Shown here in pieces: positions 27,729 to 36,769 of a DNA stretch of 64,000 nucleotides. The notes below the pieces were generated by a model. The model did not search any database. It was given only the letters and a program-made list of their open reading frames with translations, and had not been told where the DNA came from. Position 1 is the stretch's first letter. Each line of letters opens with the position of its first letter. The DNA is from Natrinema hispanicum (GTDB lineage: Archaea > Halobacteriota > Halobacteria > Halobacteriales > Natrialbaceae): NCBI RefSeq assembly GCF_004217335.1, contig NZ_SHMP01000011.1:42961-106960 (forward strand), in the 5' to 3' direction. A program made the position numbers and the translations under genes.

Positions 27729-28103
27729 AGGGATTCCAACCGAGCTTTTGACCTCTCTTTGAGACGGATACTGGTAAGTTAGCACTCGCTCGCATGTTGA
27801 TAGTGTGGACGCTACCTATTCACACATCTGGGAATTCATCATTCGGGTAAAACACTCGGTATTGACAGTCGGGTTCAGAGGATCGCTACCCTAACTAAGA
27901 ATGATTGATAGGAATCGCTGATAGAGAACTGCTGTACCTTTGAGCAGACTTCTGACGAGTACAACCTAAACTAATCAACCAATAAGACTATACTCTCCAA
28001 AGCTATTCCACCAATATGACCCAGAGAATCGAGAGGGGCTCTTCAAATAGCATTCCACTGCTCGAGAGCGAACCGGTATCCCTGATTGAAAAGGTGGTTC
28101 TAT
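27729..28103. other. Intergenic stretch before the transporter
   Basis: There is no gene. The sequence around 27970-28010 is AT-rich and could hold the promoter of the transporter gene. Confidence 0.35.
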
Positions 28104-28763
28104 ATGCAAATTGAGGACACGCGAGCGATTTTCACCGCTATTTTCGCGGGCTCGATCGTCCTCGCCAACGTACTAGCGGCGAAACTGACATGGGTCGAAT
28201 TACCTGTGATCGGCGGTGTTGCGGTCCCAGCGGGGTTCGTTGCGTTTGGTGTCGCCTATCTAGCGTCAGACTTGCTTGTCGAGTACCACGGACGCGAGTA
28301 CGCGGCGTCGGTCGTCAACGGGACTGTTATCACGCTCGTTGTAGCGTATACGCTGGTCTTCGTCGCAATTTGGATGCCGACAGCACCGTTCTACGATGGA
28401 CAAACGGCATTTGTGGCGACGCTTGGTGACTCAGCGTCGATCATTCTAGCGTCCGTCGTGGCGTTAGCAATCGCTCAGCACCTGGATGTTCGACTGTTCT
28501 CGAATCTCAAGTCACGAACAGGCGGTCGACATCGATGGATACGCAACTGTGGCTCAACGGCAGTCAGTCAGGGTGTCGACACAGTCGTGTTTATCGCACT
28601 CGGGTTTGCGATCTTCCCTACTCTTGGACTCGGCGGTGAACCCACATGGGGATGGGCCCTGCTCTCGATCATCGTCGGCCAGTATCTGGTCAAGTTGCTG
28701 GTTGCACTCCTTGACACCGTACCGTTCTACGCGGTGACGGAAGTTGTCGAACAGAAAGCCTGA
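28104..28763 (+). CDS. yhhQ: VUT-family 7-deazaguanine (queuosine precursor) transporter
   Basis: From ATG 28104 (preceded by ggtgg) the protein has 219 residues and about six membrane segments. It shows family features: an N-terminal segment with NVLAAKLTW, then GVAYLASDLLVEYHGRE, RLFSNLKSRTGGRHRWIRNCGSTAVSQGVDTVVF and a last helix. The family (YhhQ/VUT, DUF165) imports preQ0, preQ1 or related 7-deazaguanines. Its placement beside two transglycosylase-like genes supports a role in supplying the base for modification. It converges on the ATPase gene 60 bases away. Confidence 0.9.
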   Translation: MQIEDTRAIFTAIFAGSIVLANVLAAKLTWVELPVIGGVAVPAGFVAFGVAYLASDLLVEYHGREYAASVVNGTVITLVVAYTLVFVAIWMPTAPFYDGQTAFVATLGDSASIILASVVALAIAQHLDVRLFSNLKSRTGGRHRWIRNCGSTAVSQGVDTVVFIALGFAIFPTLGLGGEPTWGWALLSIIVGQYLVKLLVALLDTVPFYAVTEVVEQKA

Positions 28764-28823
28764 GAGGAAAGTACGAAACTAAGAATACTATGTGATCTCG
28801 GGGTACGAACTCAAAGACACCAA

Positions 28824-29975
28824 TCAAATCGATTCTTCGACGAACTCAGCGGTGATCTCTGACCGCTGTTCTCGTGCTGCTGCGTCAAGAAGTCGGCTAC
28901 ACACGGAGAGAACCTGACGGATATTCCCTTGGGATCGCTGTAAGATCATGTCCAAGCCATCCTCTGTGAACGGTTGAACTCCGGATTCTTCCTGTCTACG
29001 TTCTTGATTAAGATACTCCTCGACTAACTCATGGAGATGCTCGTTCGTCAGCGGTCGAAGTGCGACTTCCTGACCGATTCGTTCGCTGAACGCGTGGTAT
29101 TCACTCATCACATCCTGCCACACCTCCGGCGCACACCCAAACAACAGACAGAGTCCATCGCTGTTCTGGTCCATCAGGTGGCGAATGCTGTTCAGCGTCG
29201 CCTGCTCGTCTTTGGACGAAAGCCGGGCGATACTCTCGAATTCGTCGATGAAGACGAACACAGCCGTATACCCTAACTCGAGCAGCAAGTTCTTTAGCGC
29301 TGTAAACGCCCGCACGCCCATTGTATCGTCGTCAAGGGCGGTATGGATCTCCATCTCTTTTCGCTGCTCGTATCGAATCCCTTCAGCTGTGAGCCACTGC
29401 CAGGCGTACAGATTCGTATCTTCGTACACCATATGAACGATCGCTCGAGCAAAGTCTGCGAATTGCGTCACGTCACTCAATCGCTTGATGGCTTCTGGAA
29501 CGATCTCGGAGAGAAGCACATCTCCATCGTCGATCAGCGAACGCATTGCACTCGCTCCAACTGGGTTCGTCTCGGTAACGTCCTGAGCGATCGACGCGAG
29601 ATACTCGTACGCGATATCTTGTACCTCAGCGAAACCGAGGTCGTACATGAATTCGTGGTAGATATCGACGAATCCCTCTCCCGGCTGGGCAACGTAGCCA
29701 ACGACGACGTCGTCTTGATCCCGAAGGAGTGACCGGGTATACTTGAGCGTATGCGATTTGCCGTTGCCGTACTTTCCAGTGACGACGAGGTGTTTCGACT
29801 TCCCCGTTGAGAGGGTCGTTGAGACTGTCGAACTGATCGTGTTTGTCGCCTGCTCTTGACCACAGTAAATTTCTGGATCTTCCGCAGGGACGGGACTATA
29901 CGGGAACGGGTTCCCCGTGAGTCCGAACTGGTCGTAGTCTTGCGTCTCGTCGGTGATGTCGAAGGCTTCGCTCAT
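28824..29975 (-). CDS. AAA ATPase, Orc/Cdc6-like
   Basis: ATG 29975 gives 383 residues (MSEAFDITDETQ...); its ATG overlaps the preceding gene's stop by four bases. Walker A is in VTGKYGNGKSHTLKY, Walker B in AVFVFIDEFESIARL, a sensor in LLFGCAPEVW, and the C-terminal lid in QGNIRQVLSVCSRLL. The open frame extends to 30236 but covers the neighbour in the wrong phase. The protein may act as a loader or switch for the modification or restriction step, as the ATPase DpdH is placed in bacterial Dpd clusters; that analogy is inference. Confidence 0.8.
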   Translation of the reverse strand: MSEAFDITDETQDYDQFGLTGNPFPYSPVPAEDPEIYCGQEQATNTISSTVSTTLSTGKSKHLVVTGKYGNGKSHTLKYTRSLLRDQDDVVVGYVAQPGEGFVDIYHEFMYDLGFAEVQDIAYEYLASIAQDVTETNPVGASAMRSLIDDGDVLLSEIVPEAIKRLSDVTQFADFARAIVHMVYEDTNLYAWQWLTAEGIRYEQRKEMEIHTALDDDTMGVRAFTALKNLLLELGYTAVFVFIDEFESIARLSSKDEQATLNSIRHLMDQNSDGLCLLFGCAPEVWQDVMSEYHAFSERIGQEVALRPLTNEHLHELVEEYLNQERRQEESGVQPFTEDGLDMILQRSQGNIRQVLSVCSRLLDAAAREQRSEITAEFVEESI

Positions 29976-30871
29976 GGGTCTGGTGTGAACGTGATGTCGC
30001 GGTCGTACACTGCGAGGTAGTAGTACTGTTTGTCGAACTGTTCGAGACCGGCCATTACCTGTTGGGTCGATTGCGAGGTTGAGACGAGCGATTCGCCGTT
30101 TGTGAGTTCGATCTGCTTGATGCCGAGTGCTGAATCTTTGGCCTCCGTGTCTAGTGGCGCCCCCGAGAGCTCGAGTTTGCCAACGTTCTCCCGGCAGAGT
30201 TTCGAGAGGCCTCGGTCGAACGCCTCCCGAGGACATCCAAGCCGCTCACAGGTTCGCTCTCGGAGCCGAGGAATCGAGAGGTATCGCTGTCGAAGGTTGA
30301 CACCAGTCGTCTCTTCGAGGGCATCGTAGACCTCGAGGAGCACGTACTGGAAATTCGGCGGTACGGTCTCGCGATCGACGGTGTAATAGTCGCCCGTGAA
30401 GGCGTTTCGTTGAATCCCACCGAGTCGCTCACCCCAACTGCCAACGACCTCGATTCCAGTCTGGTTGAACGAATAGGGTGAGAACTCGTGTGCCTCTTCG
30501 AGGTGGTCGAGCAACTCGTCAGGACCAACCGGCTCGAGTTCGGACAACGACTCGGTGAAGGCGCCATAATGTGGACTTCGAACGGCTAAGATTTCATCCG
30601 CTTTTGCCCAGTTTTCGTTGCGGACCGCGTTCAGGAACTCCTCTCCGACAGGGGTTGTTCGATAGATCGCGTCCTCATCACCTTCTCCATCGTATTCTTC
30701 GAGAAGCCCGATCCGAGTCGTCTCGAGGATCGTCTCACGCGCTCGGCGATGTGTAATATCCAACGCCTCTTCGACCTCGTCAGTCGTTTTCCCTGCTGTC
30801 TCACAGAGATGGGTCAGTTCTGTGAGCCGGCCAAGCGTAACGGGACGGACTGTCGGACGTTCAGACGTCAC
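29972..30871 (-). CDS. Winged-helix protein of the Dpd-like unit
   Basis: The 299-residue protein has an N-terminal winged-helix domain (residues ~12-85: LCETAGKTTDEVEEALDITHRRARETILETTRIGLLEE) and a larger C-terminal domain with no recognised fold, including FSPYSFNQTGIEVVGSWGERLGG. It sits between the compact TGT-like gene and the ATPase, with four-base overlaps on both sides, so the three are one tightly coupled operon. It may be the specificity or effector subunit; the similarity to DpdG-type proteins is a guess from size and order. Confidence 0.7.
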   Translation of the reverse strand: MTSERPTVRPVTLGRLTELTHLCETAGKTTDEVEEALDITHRRARETILETTRIGLLEEYDGEGDEDAIYRTTPVGEEFLNAVRNENWAKADEILAVRSPHYGAFTESLSELEPVGPDELLDHLEEAHEFSPYSFNQTGIEVVGSWGERLGGIQRNAFTGDYYTVDRETVPPNFQYVLLEVYDALEETTGVNLRQRYLSIPRLRERTCERLGCPREAFDRGLSKLCRENVGKLELSGAPLDTEAKDSALGIKQIELTNGESLVSTSQSTQQVMAGLEQFDKQYYYLAVYDRDITFTPDP

Positions 30872-31902
30872 GCTAACCTCCGAACTTGCTGCTTGGCGAT
30901 TCTGTACGCCCGTTGTGTCACCTCGTTGCCCTGGAATCTGAGATCGAGATAATTCTCGATATCCTTGCCAGCAGCCGCGACGTACCGAAACCGACGTAAC
31001 TCCGCTGCCAGGGCCCAGAGATTGTGTCTGACCAATGCATCGCGATCGTCTCTGATATCATCAAGCGTTCGAGAACCGCAGACGGGACAGGGACAAGGAA
31101 GGTATTCGAGATCGTCGATATTCCACAGTTCTTCGCCGCCGAATCCGGGAAGCAGGTAGTTTCGATTCCCGGCGCTTCGAATGAAGGCGGATGAGTCGAA
31201 ACTGTCGACACCGAGATACAGCAAGAGCGGTTGATAGACCAGGCCGCCAAGCCCGTAGACGTGGAGGTGTTTGTCCGTCGCAGTGCGCGCGGCCAATACT
31301 AGCTTCGTGACTTTTTCGTAATCTGACCGAACAGGAACAAGACTCCCAAGCGCGTAGCCATCAAAATCACCACGACTTTCTAGATACTGGATGCTGTTTC
31401 GAAGCGTCTCGGGGTCATACCCATGGACACTTGCGAGCAGAAGTTCGTCACCGTCGTGGTGATCACTTGCCTCTAACGCGAGTTCGATACTCTGTTCGAT
31501 TCGGCGTTGGTTCTCCGCTGCTCGATTTTCCCGCGAGAGGGGGATATCCACCGTGCCGAAGATGTCCGCGTCGAACAACCGTTGGGTCTCGAGTGTTTCT
31601 CGAGGCGTCGTGTCTGGTTCTGTTTGACTGAAATCGTATCCGCCACTATCGGCGTAGACGATCGTATCCTTCGGGACGCCCATCTCTTCTCTCAGCGAGA
31701 CTCCATTGGTTAGCCGATTCCACATCGGATCCCGGTTCCTGATCGCCCGGGCGTTAATCATCGCTGTCGGGAGATCCGGGATCGTCCCTACGTATTCTGG
31801 TGTGTTGTCACTCGATCGCTTCCCGAGATTTCGGACGGGAAAGAGAACTGGGGTCTGCAGTTCTCCATGGGGAAGATCGAGCACCCGTTTCCGGTACAGC
31901 AT
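30868..31902 (-). CDS. Compact TGT-like transglycosylase
   Basis: The 344-residue protein has the tRNA-guanine transglycosylase fold. ADSGGYDF (Asp85) matches the DSGGFQ motif, GLGG (217-220) and GVDSFDSS (Asp233/Asp236) match the nucleophile region, and CPCPVC (Cys270, 272, 275) with a later His (VRHN, 293) forms the zinc site. It lacks the C-terminal PUA and domain extensions of archaeal tRNA enzymes. Hence it is probably a DNA-directed or otherwise specialised enzyme that exchanges guanine for a 7-deazaguanine. It is first in a three-gene operon with its own AT-rich promoter at about 31960-31970. Confidence 0.85.
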   Translation of the reverse strand: MLYRKRVLDLPHGELQTPVLFPVRNLGKRSSDNTPEYVGTIPDLPTAMINARAIRNRDPMWNRLTNGVSLREEMGVPKDTIVYADSGGYDFSQTEPDTTPRETLETQRLFDADIFGTVDIPLSRENRAAENQRRIEQSIELALEASDHHDGDELLLASVHGYDPETLRNSIQYLESRGDFDGYALGSLVPVRSDYEKVTKLVLAARTATDKHLHVYGLGGLVYQPLLLYLGVDSFDSSAFIRSAGNRNYLLPGFGGEELWNIDDLEYLPCPCPVCGSRTLDDIRDDRDALVRHNLWALAAELRRFRYVAAAGKDIENYLDLRFQGNEVTQRAYRIAKQQVRRLA

Positions 31903-32109
31903 CGGGTTTTAGCTCAGCTGGTCGCCTTAAGGTAATTCTCAGACTATGATGAGAAATAATATATTGGAACTAGATCTGAGGGTATCCCAGAATTCTTCCC
32001 ACAGTGTTGATTATATTCCCTCCTTTGATTGATTGGCCGATAATTAGGTATGAGAACTGAACAATTCAACTCCCGAAAACACTTACCTGTTATGCCAGAA
32101 GGCAGACTC

Positions 32110-32796
32110 ATGAAACGACGAACACTTCTCGCTGCAGTCTCCATGGGGACGGCTACAGTCGCTGGCTGTGTTGGAGAACCGAATAGGACTGGAGATGAGA
32201 ACGCCGAACCGAAGTATGAAGACTGTAACATGAGGGTCCTCCATTATAGGATTTTACCGGAGGATGTCAAGACCGAGGTTGATACGGCATTCCATGGGGG
32301 TCAGTACGAGAGCAACGAAGAGTTGTTATGGCAGCAGGTCGCTGGACCGAGAGTAGAGGTGCTTGGGCGGGATGGGTCGTACTATGCTCCACAAGTAGAT
32401 GTTGACAACGGTGTTTACACCCTCCAGTTTGAGGAGATAACGCCACAGTATGATTCAACGAAGTATCTCACTGTGTCTGAGGTGCCAGAAGTACCACTGG
32501 ATATCTCGATAACGATCACGGATGCGCAGGGAACAGTTCTAGAAGAGATCGATCTCACTATCGAAGAGAGACACAGTGACCAGAAGGTACCGGTCGCCAG
32601 CGAGTTTGGGACATATATCATGGAGATTACGGTTGAAGACTGGGGGAGTGTGACTGAGGAGTTGACGCTTGCTTCTGCACCTGAACCAATTCTTCTGAAT
32701 ATTAGGGACGATGACGAAGCAAAGTCATCCTTTTCCGTACAGATAAGATCAATATCAGATCAGGGTGCCTTCGCCTGTCCTTGGGAACAAAGGTGA
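32110..32796 (+). CDS. Lipoprotein with Tat-like signal
   Basis: From ATG 32110 the product has 228 residues and starts MKRRTLLAAVSMGTATVAGC, a twin-arginine lipoprotein signal. The mature region is acidic, with beta-strand patterns and a DISITITDAQGTVLEEIDLTIEE repeat-like segment. It is on the opposite strand to its neighbours and does not fit a modification role. It is probably an unrelated surface protein caught between the two modification units. Confidence 0.7.
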   Translation: MKRRTLLAAVSMGTATVAGCVGEPNRTGDENAEPKYEDCNMRVLHYRILPEDVKTEVDTAFHGGQYESNEELLWQQVAGPRVEVLGRDGSYYAPQVDVDNGVYTLQFEEITPQYDSTKYLTVSEVPEVPLDISITITDAQGTVLEEIDLTIEERHSDQKVPVASEFGTYIMEITVEDWGSVTEELTLASAPEPILLNIRDDDEAKSSFSVQIRSISDQGAFACPWEQR

Positions 32797-32823
32797 GAGC
32801 CGTTCTATGACTCCCTCCTAGAT

Positions 32824-33525
32824 CTAGAAATCGGTCAGATCTTTCTGCGATGTCGGCTCAGAGAGACATGCCGATTTCACATCAGTAGGTGATTCAGGTT
32901 CACTACCGGTAGCGAGATGGCTTGCGAAGTTTTTGAGGTAGTTTCCCTTGAGCGCGACGACGATCGTGCCTTGTTCCTTCGCCTGTTCGGTGCGTGCTGG
33001 GATCGAGATGACGTTCTCGTATTGATCTGCCACCTCTTCTTGATTGAACGTCACGCCGAGTGTGTCGGCCGGCAACGCAGACAATACGTCGGACAGCTCC
33101 AAGGCACGATAGTAATCGCTCCCGAGTGCGAAGAAGACGATATGATAAGAGGAAGATGTGATTGCGTCACGTGTTCGCTCCGAAATCTCGAGAGAGGCCG
33201 ACCGTGAGTCAATCTCGCTTGCAGTCATCTCTGCAAAAGTGGCGTTGTACGGTGGAAGTTCCTCACGCTCTGCAACGAGCCCGAATCCGGCACTGATGAA
33301 ATACCGATCGACGGTATGGCCATCGGCTCGAAGCGAGTCGACCGCTTCACTGACATATTGCTGTTGCCGGCCATCGTAGAGTTTTCGTGCCGGTACACTG
33401 ACAGCATCATCACGAGCACGAAGCGCATCGAGACCTGTGTCGTCGATTTCGGTTGCGTCGAAGACGGCGCTTTCGTCCGGGTACGACTTGCTGTTCGAAC
33501 ATTGGTCGATAACGAGTATGTCCAT
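32824..33525 (-). CDS. DUF6884-like protein next to dpdA
   Basis: The 233-residue protein resembles DUF6884/YaaA-type proteins: VIDQCSNSKSY at the N-terminus, RKLYDGRQQQYV, YFISAGFGLVAEREELPPYNATF, and HIVFFALGSDYY. YaaA-like proteins bind DNA, and related proteins occur beside DNA 7-deazaguanine genes. It starts two bases after the stop of the dpdA-like gene, so they form one operon. It may process the base or help the transglycosylase recognise DNA; that is inference. Confidence 0.75.
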   Translation of the reverse strand: MDILVIDQCSNSKSYPDESAVFDATEIDDTGLDALRARDDAVSVPARKLYDGRQQQYVSEAVDSLRADGHTVDRYFISAGFGLVAEREELPPYNATFAEMTASEIDSRSASLEISERTRDAITSSSYHIVFFALGSDYYRALELSDVLSALPADTLGVTFNQEEVADQYENVISIPARTEQAKEQGTIVVALKGNYLKNFASHLATGSEPESPTDVKSACLSEPTSQKDLTDF

Positions 33526-33527
33526 GA

Positions 33528-35732
33528 TCAGAACTCCATCAGCCCCTTTTGTACCATAAACTCCGGCAGGAACTCGCTGTCGTATCCGAGGCGGTCGAGA
33601 ACAGCCGTTCGAAGTTCTTCCGTGTTCTCATATGATTTGACAACGCATCCATTGCGTTCAATCGCCTCAATCACGTCCTTCGAAACCGTCTCCTCGGGAT
33701 CGTATAGGAATGCGTTCTGGTAGCGTGCACAGAACTCGCCGACAGAGGCTGCCATAGCTTCCGACTCGTGCGAAACGGTTTCTGGCGGCTCAGCCCACCA
33801 CTCGTGAACGCCAGTTCCGCTTACTACGCCAATCTCCGCTACTGGTAGATCGTGGACATCGGACCAGAAGTCCGTCTGTTCAGTGAGGAGATAACCCTCT
33901 ACCGTACTGTTCTTCGTGATCGCATCGGTCGCCGGCGTTATGACGAGTGTTTTCGGCAGTGCTTCTCGGAACTGATCGTAGAACCGTTTCGTGTTATGGA
34001 ATCCGCGGCGGCGGTTGCGATTGTTCGCACGGAAGATCGCGACTTCGATCCCGTATTCCTCGCAGATTCGGCAATCACAGTCCCGCCACGGCTTCTCTCG
34101 AAGCAGTGTCTTGTACTCCTCGAGTAGGTTGTCGTCACCGATCCACGACGCGTAATCCTCGACGAGTTGCCAAATCTGATCGAATGTCGCAACCTCTCCT
34201 GAATACTCCTCACGCTGCTTGATCTTGTCCGCCTTTCTCGGGAACGTTCCCTCGAAATGCTCTCGAGCAGTGTCGATCAATGTTTGGTACTCTTCGAAAT
34301 CGACCGGCGATTCAGGATCGTCTTCTCGGAGCAGTTTGATTATCTTTTTCCGGAAGGGGCGGCTGAAACTCGCCCGCAGCTCGCGACCGTGGTCGTAGTC
34401 ATCGCGGAAGTGCTCCTCAATGTCGCGGAGGAGGCGTTGATCATACTCGTCGTCGTGTCGATGGGCTTCTAGATAGGGAGCCAGTTCGTTGAGCGCCTGC
34501 TCTGCTTCAGCGGCCCACTCTTTGATCGCTTGTGAGATTGGTTCTTCCTCGTCAAATGCACGAAGCGAGTGAAGCAGTTCTTGCCCACGGAGTGCAGTTT
34601 GGATTCGCTTGTCAAGTGGATCCCTGTTCGATCCGAATCGAACACGAAGTGCGTCGTATCGCTGCTCGCTGTCGAGATGATAGTTGTCGCCGCCGGTCCA
34701 GGCCGCCCGAAGCATGCTTGCGCTATCGAAACTCGACATCCCGGTTCGGCCGACTGTGTCGAACGCATCGGTTTTTGCGAAGCCGAACACGTGTGTGTCG
34801 ACTCTCGTCTTGCGCGCTCGCTCGTGTTCTTTCACTGCGTTCCCGACGCCAGTGACGATATCTCGAATTCTGCTGGCATTGGTGCCCGCAACACCACCGA
34901 TCCCGAGATATTGGTATCCGAGGTCGAGTACCTGATCTGCGGCTTGTGCGTACGACATCGGATCCCAGCCCTGGATCGCAACCATGAGACGGAAGGAATA
35001 GTCGTTTGCGTCGTAGAGGTCTTTCATCTCCGCGGCATTGTCGAGAGTCAGCTGGTACCGGAACTCCGTGTCGTCTTCTCGATAGACGGCCCGCGGATCG
35101 TCTCGGAGTCGCTCGAGGACGGCAGCTGGCTCGCCTTCGAAGTCTTCCGGCTCAAATGGGGCGACTGACGAGACATTGAAAATTGTCGAGTTGTGGTCGG
35201 CAACGTACTCTGGCCACTCCGCCGGCCATTCGTCGATCATAACGTCGACTTCGTCAGTTAATTCTTCAGGAAGGTCACTTGAGGTGAGCGTAGACTCGGC
35301 GAACGCACGCTGATCCAGATAGAGCCGAGTTTCGTGATCAGAGCTAAGCACGAGGTGATCGATCGTCACGCCGACCGTGACGTCGAGTTCGTCGTAGAAC
35401 GCCAGCATCTCGTCGTTCCCATAGGGGGGAAACGGGAGCGATTTGTAACCCCAGGCGCCGCAGTCGCTGATTGTCGGGAGCCAGTCGGGCACGTTGAGTC
35501 CCGATTGTTCGTTGTAGACGCCGTGGGATGTGAGTTGGTCGAACTTCGTTGCACTCTCCTCAACTTGTTCGCGTGAAATGAGAACGCCGTCTATCGGGGT
35601 CGTTTCGTAGTCAAAGATATCCCAGATATATTGCAACTCTCGCTCGTCTTTCCCGAGCTCAGAATGTTCGTCGTGCTCGAAATCGTAGTGAGCGTCGACG
35701 TTATCATCCCATTCAGGGACGTAGAATCTCAC
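33528..35732 (-). CDS. dpdA: DpdA-like DNA transglycosylase
   Basis: The 734-residue protein resembles DpdA, which inserts preQ0 into DNA in Dpd systems. It has a TGT-like core: SDCGAWGY near Asp90, TIDHLVLS near 124, YLGIGGVAG near 276, SSFDSAS with Asp336, and the zinc site CDCRIC (Cys552, 554, 557) with His579 in GFHNTKRF. A long helical insert of ~200 residues separates the catalytic part from the zinc site. The C-terminal ~150 residues form an extra domain. It is followed 2 bases later by the DUF6884-like gene. It starts at ATG 35732; its promoter is not obvious. Confidence 0.8.
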   Translation of the reverse strand: MRFYVPEWDDNVDAHYDFEHDEHSELGKDERELQYIWDIFDYETTPIDGVLISREQVEESATKFDQLTSHGVYNEQSGLNVPDWLPTISDCGAWGYKSLPFPPYGNDEMLAFYDELDVTVGVTIDHLVLSSDHETRLYLDQRAFAESTLTSSDLPEELTDEVDVMIDEWPAEWPEYVADHNSTIFNVSSVAPFEPEDFEGEPAAVLERLRDDPRAVYREDDTEFRYQLTLDNAAEMKDLYDANDYSFRLMVAIQGWDPMSYAQAADQVLDLGYQYLGIGGVAGTNASRIRDIVTGVGNAVKEHERARKTRVDTHVFGFAKTDAFDTVGRTGMSSFDSASMLRAAWTGGDNYHLDSEQRYDALRVRFGSNRDPLDKRIQTALRGQELLHSLRAFDEEEPISQAIKEWAAEAEQALNELAPYLEAHRHDDEYDQRLLRDIEEHFRDDYDHGRELRASFSRPFRKKIIKLLREDDPESPVDFEEYQTLIDTAREHFEGTFPRKADKIKQREEYSGEVATFDQIWQLVEDYASWIGDDNLLEEYKTLLREKPWRDCDCRICEEYGIEVAIFRANNRNRRRGFHNTKRFYDQFREALPKTLVITPATDAITKNSTVEGYLLTEQTDFWSDVHDLPVAEIGVVSGTGVHEWWAEPPETVSHESEAMAASVGEFCARYQNAFLYDPEETVSKDVIEAIERNGCVVKSYENTEELRTAVLDRLGYDSEFLPEFMVQKGLMEF

Positions 35733-36151
35733 AGATGATATTCACCACGAGATGGTTGCCCGCTCTCGCATATGAATCTCCCCACTTGAGTCGCGCTGTC
35801 GGCTACCCACGATTGAACTTCTGTCTCTTACCCACAATGGAGCCGCTGTAGTGAGAGAACGGATCAATGAATACGACCACAACTCCCGGTATTCACGGGC
35901 CTGAACAGCCGTAAGGATCGATTTCGACGATATCGCACATCCGCATTCGTCCATTCTCTCCGCTGAGATTGCCACCCGAATCGACCCTCACCTCGAGTTT
36001 TCGGTCGTAAATCGAAGCTGCGAGCGTCTAAAACGCTTGTTTGGAACACCGCGAACATCTGGGTAAGAGACAGGATTGAACTTGTGGGTTTCCTTCTGCA
36101 ACAGAGTGATTTTCGGTCCGCAATTTGAATGAGAAAATATGAACCGTCTGG
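35733..36151. other. Noncoding stretch with inverted repeats
   Basis: It holds the inverted sequence blocks at 35806-35834 and 36060-36088. No convincing gene is present between them. Confidence 0.5.
35806..36088. repeat. Inverted repeat arms around a direct decamer
   Basis: The left block is cccac, gattgaactt, then ctgtctcttaccca (35806-35834). The right block is tgggtaagagacag, gattgaactt, then gtggg (36060-36088). The outer arms are exact reverse complements, but the 10-base core has the same orientation in both. The blocks are 225 bases apart. This may be a small inverted element or a recombination site. Confidence 0.6.
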
Positions 36152-36769
36152 TTAGTCCTGTTTACGTCGATCCTCGTCAGTATACCCTCCAGTCGATCCT
36201 TCTCGGCGGGCTTGACTGATCCGTTCCGAGGTCGATTGGTACGCGTTCCGGGCACCTTCTCCGCTGTGATCCATGTCGAGCGATCGGTTTGGATCCATTC
36301 CCATACTTGAGGCAGTCAGCGCTGCGTCCTGATTGGCGCCGACGAACAGGAACTCCCAACCGTGCTTCTCCCGACGTTGTTCGACTATATCGCGGACGAT
36401 GTTTTCGGTGGTTTCGGATGCGTTCTCTTTCCCATCGGTGAGCACGACGACGATCACGTTCGATGGCCGATTGGACTCTTCTATAGTTGCTAGGTAATCA
36501 GTAGTCTCATCGATTGCGGTGGCGATAGCATCGTGGAGTGCCGTTCTCCCACTAGGCGTATAGTTGTCGTCAAGTTTCGGTGCGTCTTCGATTGACTCCC
36601 CCTCGTAAGCCCGGCTGACGTTTGTGTTGAAATCGTATAACGTTACCGTGGCGGATCCCGGTTCATCCCGCTGCTCCTCAAGGAAACTGTTGAAACCTCC
36701 CTTGGTGTCGTCCTCGATCGCTGCCATCGAACCAGACGAGTCCAGAACGAACGTAATGTGTGTCTCCAT
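36152..36769 (-). CDS. von Willebrand factor A domain protein
   Basis: From ATG 36769 the product is 205 residues. It is a lone vWA domain: MIDAS motif DSSGSM near residue 11, Thr in PSGRTALHDA, and Asp in VVVLTDGKENAS, which together hold a metal for protein binding. The C-terminal end is a short charged tail. No signal peptide is seen, so it is cytoplasmic. Such proteins often work with AAA ATPases. None is directly beside it, although the island has several. Confidence 0.85.
   Translation of the reverse strand: METHITFVLDSSGSMAAIEDDTKGGFNSFLEEQRDEPGSATVTLYDFNTNVSRAYEGESIEDAPKLDDNYTPSGRTALHDAIATAIDETTDYLATIEESNRPSNVIVVVLTDGKENASETTENIVRDIVEQRREKHGWEFLFVGANQDAALTASSMGMDPNRSLDMDHSGEGARNAYQSTSERISQARREGSTGGYTDEDRRKQD

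Noticed and set aside
29976..30236. Upstream extension of the AAA ATPase
   Set aside because: It overlaps the winged-helix gene, is Arg-rich, and ATG 29975 couples to the upstream stop.
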